Shown one piece after another: positions 52,201 through 60,128 of a stretch of 64,000 nt of DNA. Within the stretch, counting starts at the first letter, position 1, and every line of letters starts with the position of its first letter. The DNA comes from Aphelocoma coerulescens (lineage: Eukaryota; Chordata; Aves; Passeriformes; Corvidae). The notes beneath the pieces are model-generated. The model searched no databases, had not been told where the DNA came from, and was given only the letters and a program-made list of their open reading frames with translations. The stretch is taken from positions 90,380,004-90,444,003 of the forward strand of contig NC_091015.1 in assembly GCF_041296385.1 (NCBI RefSeq). Reading direction: 5' to 3'. The position numbers were made by a program, and so were the translations under genes.

Positions 52201-55200
52201 GGCTAGAATGCATCTCACCATTCGAATGTGAAAGCAAAAATTTCAAGCCTTCTTCCTGTTCTCCTTTCTCTACTTCCCTCTAGTCCCCCAGTTAACTTTA
52301 CAAAACAGAGGCCATGTACACTCTCAGCCAGATGCCCTGAAGTTATTTTTATGAAACCACCTTTCTCAGTCTGAAACTGACATTTGATTACATCAAGTGC
52401 AAAGACTATCTGTAAATTAGCACATTACAGAAACATAGAAGACACTGCACTCAGGGATGTTGTCCAAGGAATTTTTTTCAACTGTAATGACAACTGCTGC
52501 TTGAGGTCATAGACAAACATAGTCAAGCACAGTCAGCATTGCTCCAGCCTGCAACAAATGCTGGCAGGTTCCAAGATGGACCTAAAGTCAGAGTCTTAGG
52601 ATCATTTTTGTCCCCAGCTTGATTACTACTCAAAGCAAAGTTCTATATGAAGGAACTCTTTTTAGATACATATAAAATACGTAACTTTTAAAAAAGTATC
52701 TCATATATATATGCAACTTCATATATATATATATGGGTGTGTAAATATGCACACACACACTAGCACTGGATTTGACTTCTGCTAATTCATTTAAACAGCT
52801 CACTGCAATTCATAAATTGCTGATAATGCAATGTTATCAGTACTTTCACAGATCACTCCACATGTTTATCTGTATGTTTACAAGCAATTTCCCATACCCT
52901 TCTCCTGGTTATTTCTGTGCTGTATCAGTACTGTATGACTTATCTAACACAAATAACAGGAGCGTTGTGCTGACCACACTCCACACAAGACGTATGGTGA
53001 ATGATGACCAGCATGTTTCTAATTATTGATGTACTGAAAGCCTTTGAGTTGTATTTGCAGTCTTCAACACAGCAACACCAATGTGGCTCAGCCATTTCCA
53101 AGACACAAACTACTTCCAGCTAAAGCACACCAGCAGTTCTGCCAGCGGCCTTCCTTTTACAAGGCAGAGTAATTATTTCTCTTCCAAAAAGCAATTTGAA
53201 AATAGCAAATGACAAAACTTGGTATTGATTTGCTCACGTTATTTACTCATTCAGTTTGCTAGCTTGTGGGAGTACTGCAACATAACCCATTTATTTTGTT
53301 ACACAGCCTTAGAGGTTATGAGACCATGGCTTACCTAGGAATACATGCTAGATACGAAATCAGTCTTCTAAGGTCTTCCTGCCGTATTCTGTCGTGATTA
53401 CTACGAGCTGGAAATGTTAGAATGGGACCTCCACGCTTATCTCTGCCACCTGAAAAATTAAAAATGTTAGAAGACCCCCACAGCATAACATAATTCTTGT
53501 TTGCAGAACTAGTCTTCAGTATATACTTTTTAAAAAGTGGTTTCATCTTAAATGCCAACACTGTCATTCAGAGACCAACTTAAGACTGAATTTTGGGAGT
53601 ATCGATCAGCATACTGTCAAAATTCCTACAATGAAGAGCAAATTACAAAAAAAATTGAAACAAAGAATAACCAGAGCATTACACTTAACACATTACAGTC
53701 ACCTTCAAGTTTGGTAGTGTGACATCTCCAGCAATGGCACTCTGTTATGTATTTAATTTTTGACTAAGCAGTTGTACAGATTTAATTTAAATATAGAATT
53801 ATGCTACATTGTAGGCAAGTATTTAGATGATATGGCAGCAGAGAGCACAGCTGTGGGAGGTGTGCCCAGGTAGAGGAGCTCCTCTGCTTGGTGACAGAGC
53901 ACGGGGAGGAGGTGAGTAGGTTGAAGACAGATGGATCATTGTCATAGGAGACTCCCTTCTGAAGGGAACAGAGGCCCAGTGTGCCAGCTTAACCCACTTC
54001 TTCATGAAGCCTGCTGCCTCCCTGGGCCCAAGGTTAAAGATGTGATGAGAAAGCTTCCTACCCTGGTATGGCCCTTGGGAAAACCCACTATTATTAACCT
54101 ATATTCCAGGGAGGTAGCCAGAAATTGCAATAAGAAGCCCAAGGGCAATCAAGAGAGATGTGATTGAAGTCTCTCCCTGAAAGCCTTGGGATGACTGGTT
54201 GGGGGATCAGGAGCACAGGTAGTGTTTTCCCTATGCTTCCTGTTGCAGGGAATGATAAGGGAAGAAAGGGGAAGAGCCACCAGATCAATACCTGGCTCCG
54301 AGCCTGGTGTCACTGAGAGATTTTTGGGTTTTCAGATCATGGGTTGGTGTACATGACATTGAGCCTGCTGGTGACAGATAAGGTACACCTGTCTCAAAGC
54401 AGGAAAAGGATCTTTGCACAGGAATTATCAGGGCTCTCTGAAAGAGCTTTAAACTAGACTTGATAAAGCCATGCTCACTAGAGATCAGCCTGGGGGGCAG
54501 CACACCAGTGTTTCAGGAATGGTGAACTAGCAAGGTCCTACGGTCTGGCATCTCACAGGAGGTAGGAACAGAGATCCAAGCAGCAGCCAAGATTTATGCT
54601 TGAGTCAGAAAGCATGGAAGCATCTGAGAATGGTCATGCAGGAATTAGGGCTTCTGCCCCAAAAAAGCTGACAGAACTAACAGCCCAACTAAGTGCATTA
54701 CACCAATGAACATGGCTTGGGCAACAAACAAGAGGAGTTGGAAGCCATTGGGCAGCAAGAAAGCTGTGACATAGCTGCCATCATGGAAACATGGTGGGAT
54801 GATTTGCACAACTGGACTGCTGCAATGGATGGCTGTAAACTCTTCAGAAGAGATGGGCAAGGAAAGAGTCAGCAAGGTAGCCCTGAACATTAGGAGTGTT
54901 ATGATTGTCTAGAGCTTAATGACGGTGCCAATAAAGTTGAGTGTTTATGGGTAAGAATAAATGGCAAGTTTGCAGGTGATGCCAGGTTGGGCAGGAGTGG
55001 ATTGATGGGCCAAGGTCAGTAATACGAGGTTGAACAAGGCCAAGTGCTGAGACCTGCACTTGGGTCACAACAAACCCAGGCAGTGCTACAGGCTGGGGGA
55101 AGAGAGGCTGGAAAGCTGCCCAGTGGAAAAGATCTGGAAGTGCTGATTGACAGCACCTGAACAGGATCCAGAAATATGTCCAGGTGGCCAAGAATGCCAA

Positions 55201-58200
55201 GGGCATCCTGGCCTGTATCAGCAATAGTGTGGCCAGCAGGACCAGGGCAGGGATTGTCCCCCTGTACTGGGCATTGGTGAGGGCACACCTCAAATCCTGT
55301 GTTCAGTTCTGGGCCTAATCACTACAAGGAGGACATTGAGGGGCTGGAGTGTGTCCAGAGAAGGGAAACAAATCTGGTGAAGGGTCTGGAGCACAAGGCT
55401 TATGAGGAGCCTCTGAGGGAGCTGGGGGTGTTTAGCCTGGAGAAGAGGAGGCTCAGGGGACACCTTATTGCTCTCTACATCTCCCTGAAAGTGGGCTGCA
55501 GTGGAGTGAGTGTTGGTCTCTTCTACAAGCTAACAAGCAACAGGATGAGAGGAAATTACCTCAAGCTGCACCAGGCAATGTTTAGATTAGATATCAGGAA
55601 AAATTTCTTCACCAAAAGAGTTGTTAAGAATTGGAACAGGTTGCCCAGGGAAGTGGTTGAGTCACCATCCCTGGAGGCATTTAAAAGACATGTAGGTGTG
55701 GCCCTTGGGGATATGGTTAGTGGTGGACTTGGCAGTGCCAGGTTAAGGCCTGGATTCAATGATCTTAAGGGTCTTTTCCAACCTAAACGATCTTGTAATT
55801 CTATGACTAATTACTAGGAGAATTTAGGTGTATAATATTTCACAATACATATATTAGATTGAGTGGATAGAAACTATTTAAGCATTTAATTTGTATTTTT
55901 ATCCTGTTCTGATTTGCAGATTCCCAACTGTCAGTTTATAGTTTTTAGTTTTGTTAGCAACACAGGAAATTCTGAATCCACTTAATACATAAGGCAAAAA
56001 ATCTGACTTAAGTGGTTCCACTTAAATGCATTCATCTCAGTCATAAAATTGCACAGACTTGCTGCAATCGAATAGTAAAATATAATTTTATATCCAACCC
56101 CTTGCTAGTGACAACAAAACGTTACTATTACTAAACACCAAATTCAAGCCCAGTAGGATGTCTTTATCAACACATCTATAATAACACAGACAGATTCTTG
56201 CAAGCTAAATTTCACATAGATGTTCTCAACCACATATGTGTGGACTGTTTTCTCCTGTCCCATGGAAACGCAGAAAAACACTGTCTTCAGCCCAGAATTT
56301 CTAATTTCAAATGAGCTTCTCATTGTAATTCCATTTTGCTAAACAAAGTTTTTTTTAAAAATCACTTAGAAAGGAAGGCCAAGAGAAGATAAAAATAAAT
56401 ATAAAAATAATAAATAAAACCAGTCACCCAAAAATGCATCCCTATCCTCTCCTACACAGTCAGTGTGTGCTTGCCAGAGACACTAAGCCTGGCTGTCGAA
56501 GTCTCTAGAGATTGTCTACACTGGACATGCTCCCTGTGAGACACCAAATGAAACTCAGAAGAAGCAAAAGCATCTTTGAATCTCCATCAAGCTACAATGC
56601 CAGAAAGCAAAACTTAAGAGGAAATTCATATCCTTATCTTCCACGACCCTCTTAAGTGGGATATAAGATGAAACGCTGAGTTGTTTCATTCTAATGGTGA
56701 AAAGCAAGCCTTGACCATCCTGACTCACTTGCCAAGTAGAGAACTTTGAGGATTTTTACATAGCAAATGACAAGAGAAAAACAAGACAGAAGCCATAAGA
56801 GAGAGGAATGATAAACGACAAGACAGAGCCCAACAGCCCCGGCCCCCGCTGAGCTCCAGAGCCATCGCTGGCCTCCAAGGCTACCAAGCATAGTTGAAAG
56901 TCTGCTACAGCCCCTAATGCTCTCTCTCCACAATGCACCACAGGCCACTACCTCCTGATCTTAAAAATCTGTTTCAACTGCTAAGTGCTACTGATTCCAG
57001 CCCCCCAGAAAAAGTAACTCAGTTGCCCAGGGTGGATATTCTTTAAAAAGCAGCAGCTAGCAGGCAAAAGCATACACTGAACTGTCTTTAACACTCTCTA
57101 AGCATTCTAAGCAAATGCTTTGTTACACGCAGTCACCTCAGACCAGTCATCCAGGCCTTTCCCACACTGCAGCTCCTGCATCATGCAGTTTTTCAACTGG
57201 CAAAAGAAAGAAATCCTTATTTTTTATGTCATTCTGGATGCCACTTCAGTTGGCTCCAGCTCCATATATGTCACAGAAGAAGCCCATTTGTAAAAATGGT
57301 GCTTAAATTTCTGATAAATCATATCCTGAAACTTTTGTACATCAGAGACAAACTCCAGGTCTAGATGAGTAATGAAGAAATTGATTTTAGCCTTGATTTT
57401 AGATGAAAAGAACTTCACTATCCAGTCTTAAACCAGGTAGAAAAACAGGAAATAATAAAAAAAGTCCCTAAGACTTGGGGTTTTTTCATCAGCTCTAATG
57501 ACAACTTTTTTAGGCCTTTTACAACAACTAACTCTCATTTCCTTTGTTCCTGATGCTCCTGTGTCATACCCAAATGGGAAAATTAAAAGCAACAATGCAT
57601 GAGGCATCAGTGGGAATTTCCTGTCTTGCCAAAGTCTTTATCCAACTCAACCCCCTATTAGTATTTGTTTAACAAAAACACATTCAACTACTAGTGCTTT
57701 CATCGGTAAAACTTCCATTTTAATCCATTTCCTTTGATACACTACCCCACCCCACTACAGAGGTATTCTGTTTATGCCAAAGTGTGTCACACAAACATCT
57801 ATCTGACCAACTCACATGAGTCACCTAACATACATAATTTCTGTTTGGTCCACATCACTAACAGCAGTATTCTCAATGGTCTCCAAATGGCACTAAAATC
57901 CAACAGGCTGAGTAGTGCAGCTTTTTTAAGAAATGCCTTTTTAGCTAGTTACAAAGTACTTAGGTAAAGAAAGCTAAACAGTTGGCTTTCATGGCAAGAC
58001 AAGTTACCAAAGGCTATTTCCTCATACGAAACCAAGATAGCTGCACCTTGTAAGAAAATGCTCTCCTGGCTTAGGTATGTGTAGAGATACAAGAGTTTTG
58101 TTCTTTGACAGGTTCCAGTTTAACTTAACAAAAAATTTGCATCCAAGACTTTATTTGTACTTTAATGAAAAGCCCAGAGATGTAGGTATTTCAGGTGGTA

Positions 58201-60128
58201 AGACAACCAATACTCATGCAGTTTACTTCCCAGTTAGATGAAAATCTGTTCAGTAAACCAACAGCCTTCCTTATCTTCCCAGGTATAAAGCTCAACAGTT
58301 CTAGTTCCACAATGGTTAAGTTCCAGTGGTGGTGGTACTTTTGTTGGGGGAAGGGGGAGAACACACTGAAGAGCACTGTTGTTGGTTGTTGTACTTAAGG
58401 ATTTCTTAAATCATTTGCACAACTAATGTATCTTGTTCCATTTGAGTTTCACTTGCAATGGAAATGTGAAACTATGGATTTTGGCAGATCAGTTCTGGCC
58501 AGTCTTGCTGCTCACAGCTGTTTGCTCCATTCTTCTATCAGGAGTTGCTACCTTCACACAGGCAAGTTGGCAACCACTTATTTCTGCAGACACCTCCTCT
58601 GTTCTGGTTCACAATCCATCATCTCCCCTTAAATTTATCTTCATCCTTCAACTTGGAGCATTTCACTTTCACTGAATTAATGCCTTTCAGAATACCATCT
58701 GCTTACAAAATAACATTAGAAAACCCCATCATTTTTCAGGTCCCTTCTAAGGGGTCTAAACTAAGTACTGGACAACTTAAAAATTCAGAGGTTTTGGAGT
58801 GAAAACTGACTTCATTTTCATTCAATGCCATAAGACAAGGTCCAAAAAGAGTAATGAGAGATTGAAATATTGTGCTTAATCCCCTTTTCTCCTCTTCTTT
58901 CCCTCTAAAAATAGAGTTTTAAGCAAGCTTTCATCAGCACTACAATTCCCAAGTTACCATGCTACCAGGAAAACTGGCTCTTAGCAGTCTTATTCATTAC
59001 AGTTGAAGGAACTTTTACAAAAAAAAAAAAAAAAAAAAAAAACACAAAGAAAACCCCCACAAAACAAACAAACAACAACAACAACAAAACCCAAAGAGCT
59101 TTACCCACACACCTTTTTGCTTTGCACCTCTGCTTGACTCAGCAGAGTGGACAGGATAAAGCACTATGTATTACATGCTGTACTTGCAAGCATCAGCATC
59201 CATGCACAGCAAATCTCTTTAAGAGTACGACTGCAGGAATAATTTTATGCGTTTTAATATTTACAGACAAGAGCTTTACTTTTGGCATTCTTGACAAATT
59301 ATCCAAAAAACCCCTTTCAAATATGAGACTGTCCTCTAAATCATTTGACGCTAAGATTATGGCTGAAAGAATGATGGTGTTTAATCCCAACAGAAAGTCA
59401 CACCAAAATGCAGTTTACAAAAATAAACACCTCAGCCCATCATTCCATCAAGTAAAGTTACTTATGAAGTTACAGACTCTGTTATGATACTAACTCATAT
59501 AAACCTCACTTTTAAATCCTCTGCTATTCCTTGTTCAGTTGTAACCAACCAAATTCATTGTGTATGCTGGAACTACCTAAAATTACATCCTAACTCAGTT
59601 AACCATGAAAATACTAAGTGTGCTTCAAAAGAGGCAACTGAAGTTCACTTCTGCAACAGACATATTTCTCCAGAATATGCTGCAGATGGGCCAATAACAA
59701 AGGCATCTCTGTAAAATTCCCCATCAGAAGAACCAGAAATAAGAAAAGGAATATGACTTTGGTACAGCAGGTTCTAAGTTGTTGTAAATAACTCTGTTAG
59801 ATATGCAGGCCATGGGGAATGCAGGACTTAACATGACCAAGATGACAACAAGCAATGCTCCACATTCAAGAAAACACGTCTTCTTTATTACTGATCCTTT
59901 CAAAATGTTTATGTCATGTTTAAGATATCCAACAGGAATCAGTGCTGCCCTAGCTCTCCAATAATTTTTAAATTATATTTAAAGCATTTAAAATACCATT
60001 TTACATGCTACTAACAACACAGTTGGGCATTCTACAAGATAAAATAACTGTACCTGAAAGGTATGCAACTTTTTCCTTTAAAATTGGCAATACTTCCATA
60101 GCCTTCATTTCATCATTTTTGCGAAACC
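3333..60128 (-). CDS. TRIO: TRIO, partial gene: 12 coding exons (inferred exons 2-13), SEC14 domain and first spectrin repeats
   Basis: TRIO is a large multidomain Rho guanine-nucleotide exchange factor. Its two DH-PH units activate Rac1/RhoG and RhoA and it acts in axon guidance, migration and cytoskeletal control; those catalytic parts lie outside this window. Joining the twelve exons in minus-strand order gives 744 uninterrupted codons after a split first codon, ending in phase 0. Codons about 1-130 are SEC14/CRAL-TRIO ([30 protein letters not shown]). The rest is helical spectrin-repeat sequence with recurring RK-x-(K/R)-L and F-x-x-D motifs. The paralogue KALRN was considered. Short matches such as [17 protein letters not shown] and [21 protein letters not shown], and the lack of kalirin's longer linker before DSAISSNK, fit TRIO as I remember both proteins. 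The first exon and about three quarters of the C-terminal protein are not in the window. Confidence 0.95.
3508..4418 (-). other. TRIO intron 12 (911 bp)
   Basis: A complete GT-AG intron between exons 12 and 13, AT-rich. No repeat family, coding or RNA signal was recognised. Confidence 0.9.
4419..4588 (-). CDS. TRIO: TRIO exon 12 (170 bp), spectrin-repeat cassette B
   Basis: 56 codons plus two bases: [20 protein letters not shown], then [36 protein letters not shown] and the first two bases of an arginine. The acceptor is ctcctttag|CTGTGG and the donor CTAAG|gtaaaa. This is the most TRIO-specific stretch in the window compared with kalirin as I recall it. The usual phase-0 pattern of the preceding exons breaks here. 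The point matching the exon 8/9 boundary is internal to this exon, at codon 45. Confidence 0.95.
4958..4983. repeat. (GGAA)n microsatellite
   Basis: About six units of a GGAA/GAAG tetranucleotide, purine-only on the plus strand, set in a wider purine-rich stretch. Confidence 0.85.
9836..10175 (+). mobile_element. Possible endogenous retrovirus LTR fragment
   Basis: This stretch is more GC-rich than its surroundings and has LTR-like layout. There is a TATAAAAG box at 10030-10037, then a pyrimidine-rich run with repeated TGTCTGGTCTCTG-type sequence resembling an R/U5 region. I could not find TG...CA ends with a matching target duplication, so the limits and identity are uncertain. It could be another repeat or a unique promoter-like sequence. 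Confidence 0.38.
12229..12330 (+). repeat. G/T-rich low-complexity tract with G-quadruplex potential
   Basis: The plus strand is almost purely G and T. Positions 12252-12272 read GGG-T-GGGGG-CA-G10, followed within 25 bases by further GGG runs. This satisfies simple G-quadruplex spacing rules on the strand that is template for TRIO. Confidence 0.7.
14547..14738 (-). CDS. TRIO: TRIO exon 11 (192 bp), spectrin-repeat cassette B
   Basis: 64 codons, phase 0 at both ends: [20 protein letters not shown], then [40 protein letters not shown] and HVKE. The acceptor is tttccctccag|AACACA and the donor AAAGAG|gtaaaa. Its length and LLDMS-x-x-FH core match exon 7. [10 protein letters not shown] and RKILLDM fit TRIO over kalirin. 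It is followed by the longest intron in the window, 9958 bp. Confidence 0.95.
18849..18918. repeat. A/C-rich low-complexity tract with CAA repeats
   Basis: A run built of A with scattered C and a short CAACAACAACAACAA block. No family assigned. Confidence 0.6.
20485..20520. repeat. (AAT)12 microsatellite
   Basis: Twelve perfect AAT units, 36 bp, within intron 10 and about 100 bp from the LTR start. Confidence 0.95.
20627..21183 (+). mobile_element. Solo LTR of an endogenous retrovirus (class uncertain)
   Basis: A compositionally distinct ~557 bp block beginning TGCAGCGG and ending TGTTTTCA, flanked by AACT on both sides (20623-20626 and 21184-21187). It has a GGATATAATC TATA-like box near 20884, a long pyrimidine tract and an ATTAAA-type poly(A) signal near the 3' side, the usual U3-R-U5 order. 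No internal retroviral genes adjoin it, so it is a solo LTR. The terminal inverted match is only TG/CA, so the exact ends are tentative; the element may extend to the CACA at 21190-21193. Confidence 0.62.
21332..21454 (-). CDS. TRIO: TRIO exon 10 (123 bp), spectrin-repeat cassette B
   Basis: 41 codons, phase 0 at both ends: [20 protein letters not shown], then [20 protein letters not shown] and Q. The acceptor is ctgtaccacag|GTGTTG and the donor GCGCAG|gtaaaa. It opens the second copy of the cassette: same length as exon 6, with shared DWI, FL, T-x-x-G, LQ-x-x-H and F positions. The segment is almost identical in TRIO and KALRN, so paralogue identity comes from the neighbouring exons. Confidence 0.95.
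24421..24525. repeat. A/C-rich low-complexity tract, G-rich on the TRIO sense strand
   Basis: Runs of A separated by C-runs. 24495-24519 has C6-T-C7-A7-C4, preceded by another C7 run near 24465-24471. On the transcribed sense strand this becomes four G-runs with quadruplex potential. Confidence 0.7.
27127..27160 (-). mobile_element. Possible old CR1 3' end, minus orientation
   Basis: TCACAGAATCACAGCATTTT followed by CTGAGT matches the reverse-oriented start of a CR1 3' terminus as I remember it. Similarity fades quickly into unrecognisable sequence, so only the terminal part is called. Confidence 0.42.
28601..28831 (-). CDS. TRIO: TRIO exon 9 (231 bp), spectrin-repeat cassette A end
   Basis: 77 codons, phase 0 at both ends. 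It starts [20 protein letters not shown] and continues with [20 protein letters not shown]. It ends with the spectrin signature [20 protein letters not shown], then DVQQ. The acceptor is ggtggccag|GTGAGC and the donor CAACAG|gtaggt. The terminal helix matches the ends of exons 5 and 13, which marks it as the close of one repeat cassette. The acceptor's polypyrimidine tract is short. Confidence 0.95.
31225..31271 (+). repeat. A47 homopolymer
   Basis: Forty-seven uninterrupted A on the plus strand (T47 in TRIO sense). It encodes a meaningless poly-lysine stretch in one frame. The length may be affected by sequencing. The flanks show no recognised retrogene. Confidence 0.9.
32331..32705 (+). mobile_element. 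Probable ERVK-like solo LTR or LTR fragment
   Basis: It starts near TGTGTGTGCCGAGTCCAAGA. It carries two CCAAT boxes (around 32550 and 32600), an AATTAAATAAATGAATC region with AATAAA-type signals, and a pyrimidine-rich U5-like end through TTCTTCTCCTCCCTACC to about 32705. The arrangement resembles avian betaretrovirus-like LTRs as I recall them. I found no matching 6-bp duplication, so one end may be degraded. There are no adjoining viral genes. Confidence 0.5.
32921..33522 (+). mobile_element. ERVL-like solo LTR with 5-bp target site duplication
   Basis: A 602 bp element that begins TGTCTTGGGG and ends CCCAGACA, giving imperfect inverted ends (TGTCTtGG against TGTCTgGG). It is flanked by CCAGC at 32916-32920 and 33523-33527. 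A TTAAATAAACAG poly(A) signal lies near 33385 and is followed by a U5-like tail. The 5-bp duplication fits the ERVL class. No internal viral sequence remains, indicating recombination between LTRs. It is antisense to TRIO. Confidence 0.8.
33853..33984 (-). CDS. TRIO: TRIO exon 8 (132 bp), spectrin-repeat cassette A
   Basis: 44 codons, phase 0 at both ends: [20 protein letters not shown], then [20 protein letters not shown] and AYSE. The acceptor is ctctgttgcag|TACATG and the donor TCTGAG|gtcagt. The peptide follows TRIO, where kalirin as I recall has a clearly different sequence. In the second cassette the equivalent region is the first part of exon 12, with only weak similarity. Confidence 0.95.
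33985..37264 (-). other. TRIO intron 7 (3280 bp)
   Basis: Unique-looking AT-rich intron sequence. I recognised no repeat family, RNA or regulatory motif in it. Confidence 0.85.
37265..37456 (-). CDS. TRIO: TRIO exon 7 (192 bp), spectrin-repeat cassette A
   Basis: 64 codons, phase 0 at both ends, encoding [16 protein letters not shown], then [40 protein letters not shown] and HQKAEQ. The acceptor is ttctccacag|AATG and the donor GAACAG|gttagt. This is helical spectrin-repeat sequence that pairs with exon 6. It aligns without gaps to exon 11 (also 64 codons) at 21 of 64 positions, including the shared LLDMS. HQKAEQ replaces the HQKAEK I recall in mammalian TRIO. Confidence 0.95.
37457..45489 (-). 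other. TRIO intron 6 (8033 bp)
   Basis: Mostly unique-looking intron. A possible reverse-oriented CR1 end lies at 38251-38292. Several 60-87 codon frames are present on both strands without splice or homology support. Confidence 0.85.
38251..38292 (-). mobile_element. Possible old CR1 3' end, minus orientation
   Basis: CTTAGAATTGTTGAGGCTGG followed by AGATCACCCAGTACAACCACC resembles the reverse complement of the CR1 3' terminus (AGAATTGTTTAGGCTGG...CATCCAGTCCAACC-like). A small internal gap and decay suggest an old copy. Extent beyond about 40 bp is unclear. Confidence 0.5.
45490..45612 (-). CDS. TRIO: TRIO exon 6 (123 bp), spectrin-repeat cassette A
   Basis: 41 codons, phase 0 at both ends: [20 protein letters not shown], then [20 protein letters not shown]. 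The acceptor is catgtag|ATG and the donor TGTATG|gtaaga. The HPHAMELQ and NHFAMNCM segments fit TRIO better than kalirin. It aligns without gaps to exon 10 (also 41 codons) at 13 of 41 positions, so it is one copy of a duplicated module. The polypyrimidine tract before the acceptor is weak. Confidence 0.95.
45613..48673 (-). other. TRIO intron 5 (3061 bp)
   Basis: AT-rich intron with a T25 run at 47080-47104 and a 70-codon plus-strand frame at 47726-47938 that looks signal-peptide-like but has no other support. Nothing else was recognised. Confidence 0.85.
47080..47104. repeat. T25 homopolymer
   Basis: Twenty-five uninterrupted T on the plus strand, A25 in TRIO sense orientation. Confidence 0.9.
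48674..49186 (-). CDS. TRIO: TRIO exon 5 (513 bp), end of SEC14 domain and first spectrin repeat
   Basis: This is the largest exon in the window, 171 codons in phase 0 at both ends. It starts [20 protein letters not shown], the last part of the SEC14 region. It then gives [20 protein letters not shown] and coiled helices including [11 protein letters not shown] and [12 protein letters not shown]. It ends with the spectrin motif [20 protein letters not shown], then AEK. The acceptor is tattttttag|ACAAAT and the donor GAAAAG|gtaagg. LSKKEMPQ differs slightly from the mammalian LAKKELPQ that I recall. The in-frame ATG near the acceptor is an internal methionine, not the gene start. Confidence 0.96.
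49187..49826 (-). other. TRIO intron 4 (640 bp)
   Basis: The shortest intron here, between exons 4 and 5, with donor gtaatt and acceptor ttttttag. An open frame on the minus strand runs through it into exon 5, but this is chance continuation across the acceptor. Confidence 0.92.
49827..50019 (-). CDS. TRIO: TRIO exon 4 (193 bp), SEC14/CRAL-TRIO domain core
   Basis: It encodes the central SEC14 strand-helix segment: [19 protein letters not shown], then the helix [35 protein letters not shown] and SSKFEFE. The acceptor is ttttctgcag|TG and the donor GAG|gtaatt. One base completes the serine split with exon 3, then 64 whole codons end in phase 0. IHVALI is the TRIO form as I recall it; kalirin has IHIALI. 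It is separated from exon 5 by the shortest intron here, 640 bp. Confidence 0.95.
50370..50387. repeat. (CA)n microsatellite, short
   Basis: About eight CA units. Confidence 0.85.
50794..50810. repeat. (CCA)n microsatellite, short
   Basis: About five CAC/CCA units. Confidence 0.8.
52702..52760. repeat. (TA)n and (CA)n compound microsatellite
   Basis: Two ATATAT blocks separated by GCAACTTC, followed after 20 bases by a CA run. The alternating purine-pyrimidine pattern makes length polymorphism likely. Confidence 0.85.
53335..53449 (-). CDS. TRIO: TRIO exon 3 (115 bp), SEC14/CRAL-TRIO domain
   Basis: It encodes [18 protein letters not shown] and then [20 protein letters not shown], the N-terminal core of the SEC14-like domain, a lipid-binding fold. 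The acceptor is tttttcag|GTGG, where GT completes the glycine begun in exon 2. The donor is CCTAG|gtaagc, leaving two bases (AG) that make serine with the T of exon 4. The reading frame is open and the peptide is essentially the vertebrate TRIO/KALRN sequence. This exon alone does not separate the two paralogues. Confidence 0.95.
53830..55807 (+). mobile_element. CR1 LINE with ORF1 remnant, ORF2 endonuclease start and 3' end; large internal deletion
   Basis: About 2 kb of a 4-5 kb family. At 53930-54035 one frame reads [15 protein letters not shown], the GDSL block of the CR1 ORF1 esterase-like domain. At 54693-54880 the ORF2 start reads [12 protein letters not shown], then METWWDD and DGCKLFRRD, the apurinic endonuclease domain. 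[18 protein letters not shown] near 54915-54966 is still endonuclease. The sequence then jumps to KFAGDARLG, the reverse-transcriptase YADD-box region with the second residue pair changed. The conserved C-terminal block follows ([40 protein letters not shown]), then a 3' end with ATTCTATGA. Frameshifts and stops make it inactive. It is antisense to TRIO. Confidence 0.88.
59019..59092. repeat. A24 run with A/C-rich (CAA)n tail
   Basis: Twenty-four A at 59019-59042 followed by CACAAAG and CAAACAACAACAACAA. No element was recognised upstream. Confidence 0.75.
60054..60128 (-). CDS. TRIO: TRIO exon 2 (75 bp), start of SEC14 region
   Basis: This is the most 5' exon in the window. It encodes 24 whole codons ([19 protein letters not shown], then VAYLS) plus a split glycine at each edge. 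The acceptor is a long T-run followed by cag, and the donor is CAG|gtacag. It takes two bases of the incoming codon and leaves one, so the length keeps frame. The peptide is the lead helix of the SEC14/CRAL-TRIO domain. The MEV here differs from MDV as I recall it in mammals, a conservative change. It sits alone between the >3.9 kb intron 1 and a 6.6 kb intron 2. Confidence 0.93.

Larger units (their letters stand above)
50020..53334 (-). other. TRIO intron 3 (3315 bp)
   Basis: It contains small simple repeats: a CA run near 50370-50387, a CCA run near 50794-50810 and a TA/CA-rich patch at 52702-52760. No mobile element was recognised. Confidence 0.87.
53450..60053 (-). other. TRIO intron 2 (6604 bp)
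   Basis: About 2 kb of it is a rearranged CR1 (53830-55807). An A24 run with A/C-rich tail lies at 59019-59092. The remaining sequence is unremarkable. Confidence 0.88.

Noticed and set aside
55299..55817. A 172-codon plus-strand protein gene
   Set aside because: It is the CR1 ORF2 C-terminal tail within a decayed element, not a host gene.
3333..60128. Kalirin (KALRN) as the host gene
   Set aside because: The SEC14 exons would fit either paralogue, but exons 6, 8, 12 and 13 follow TRIO and lack kalirin-type residues and the longer linker before DSAISSNK as I recall them.
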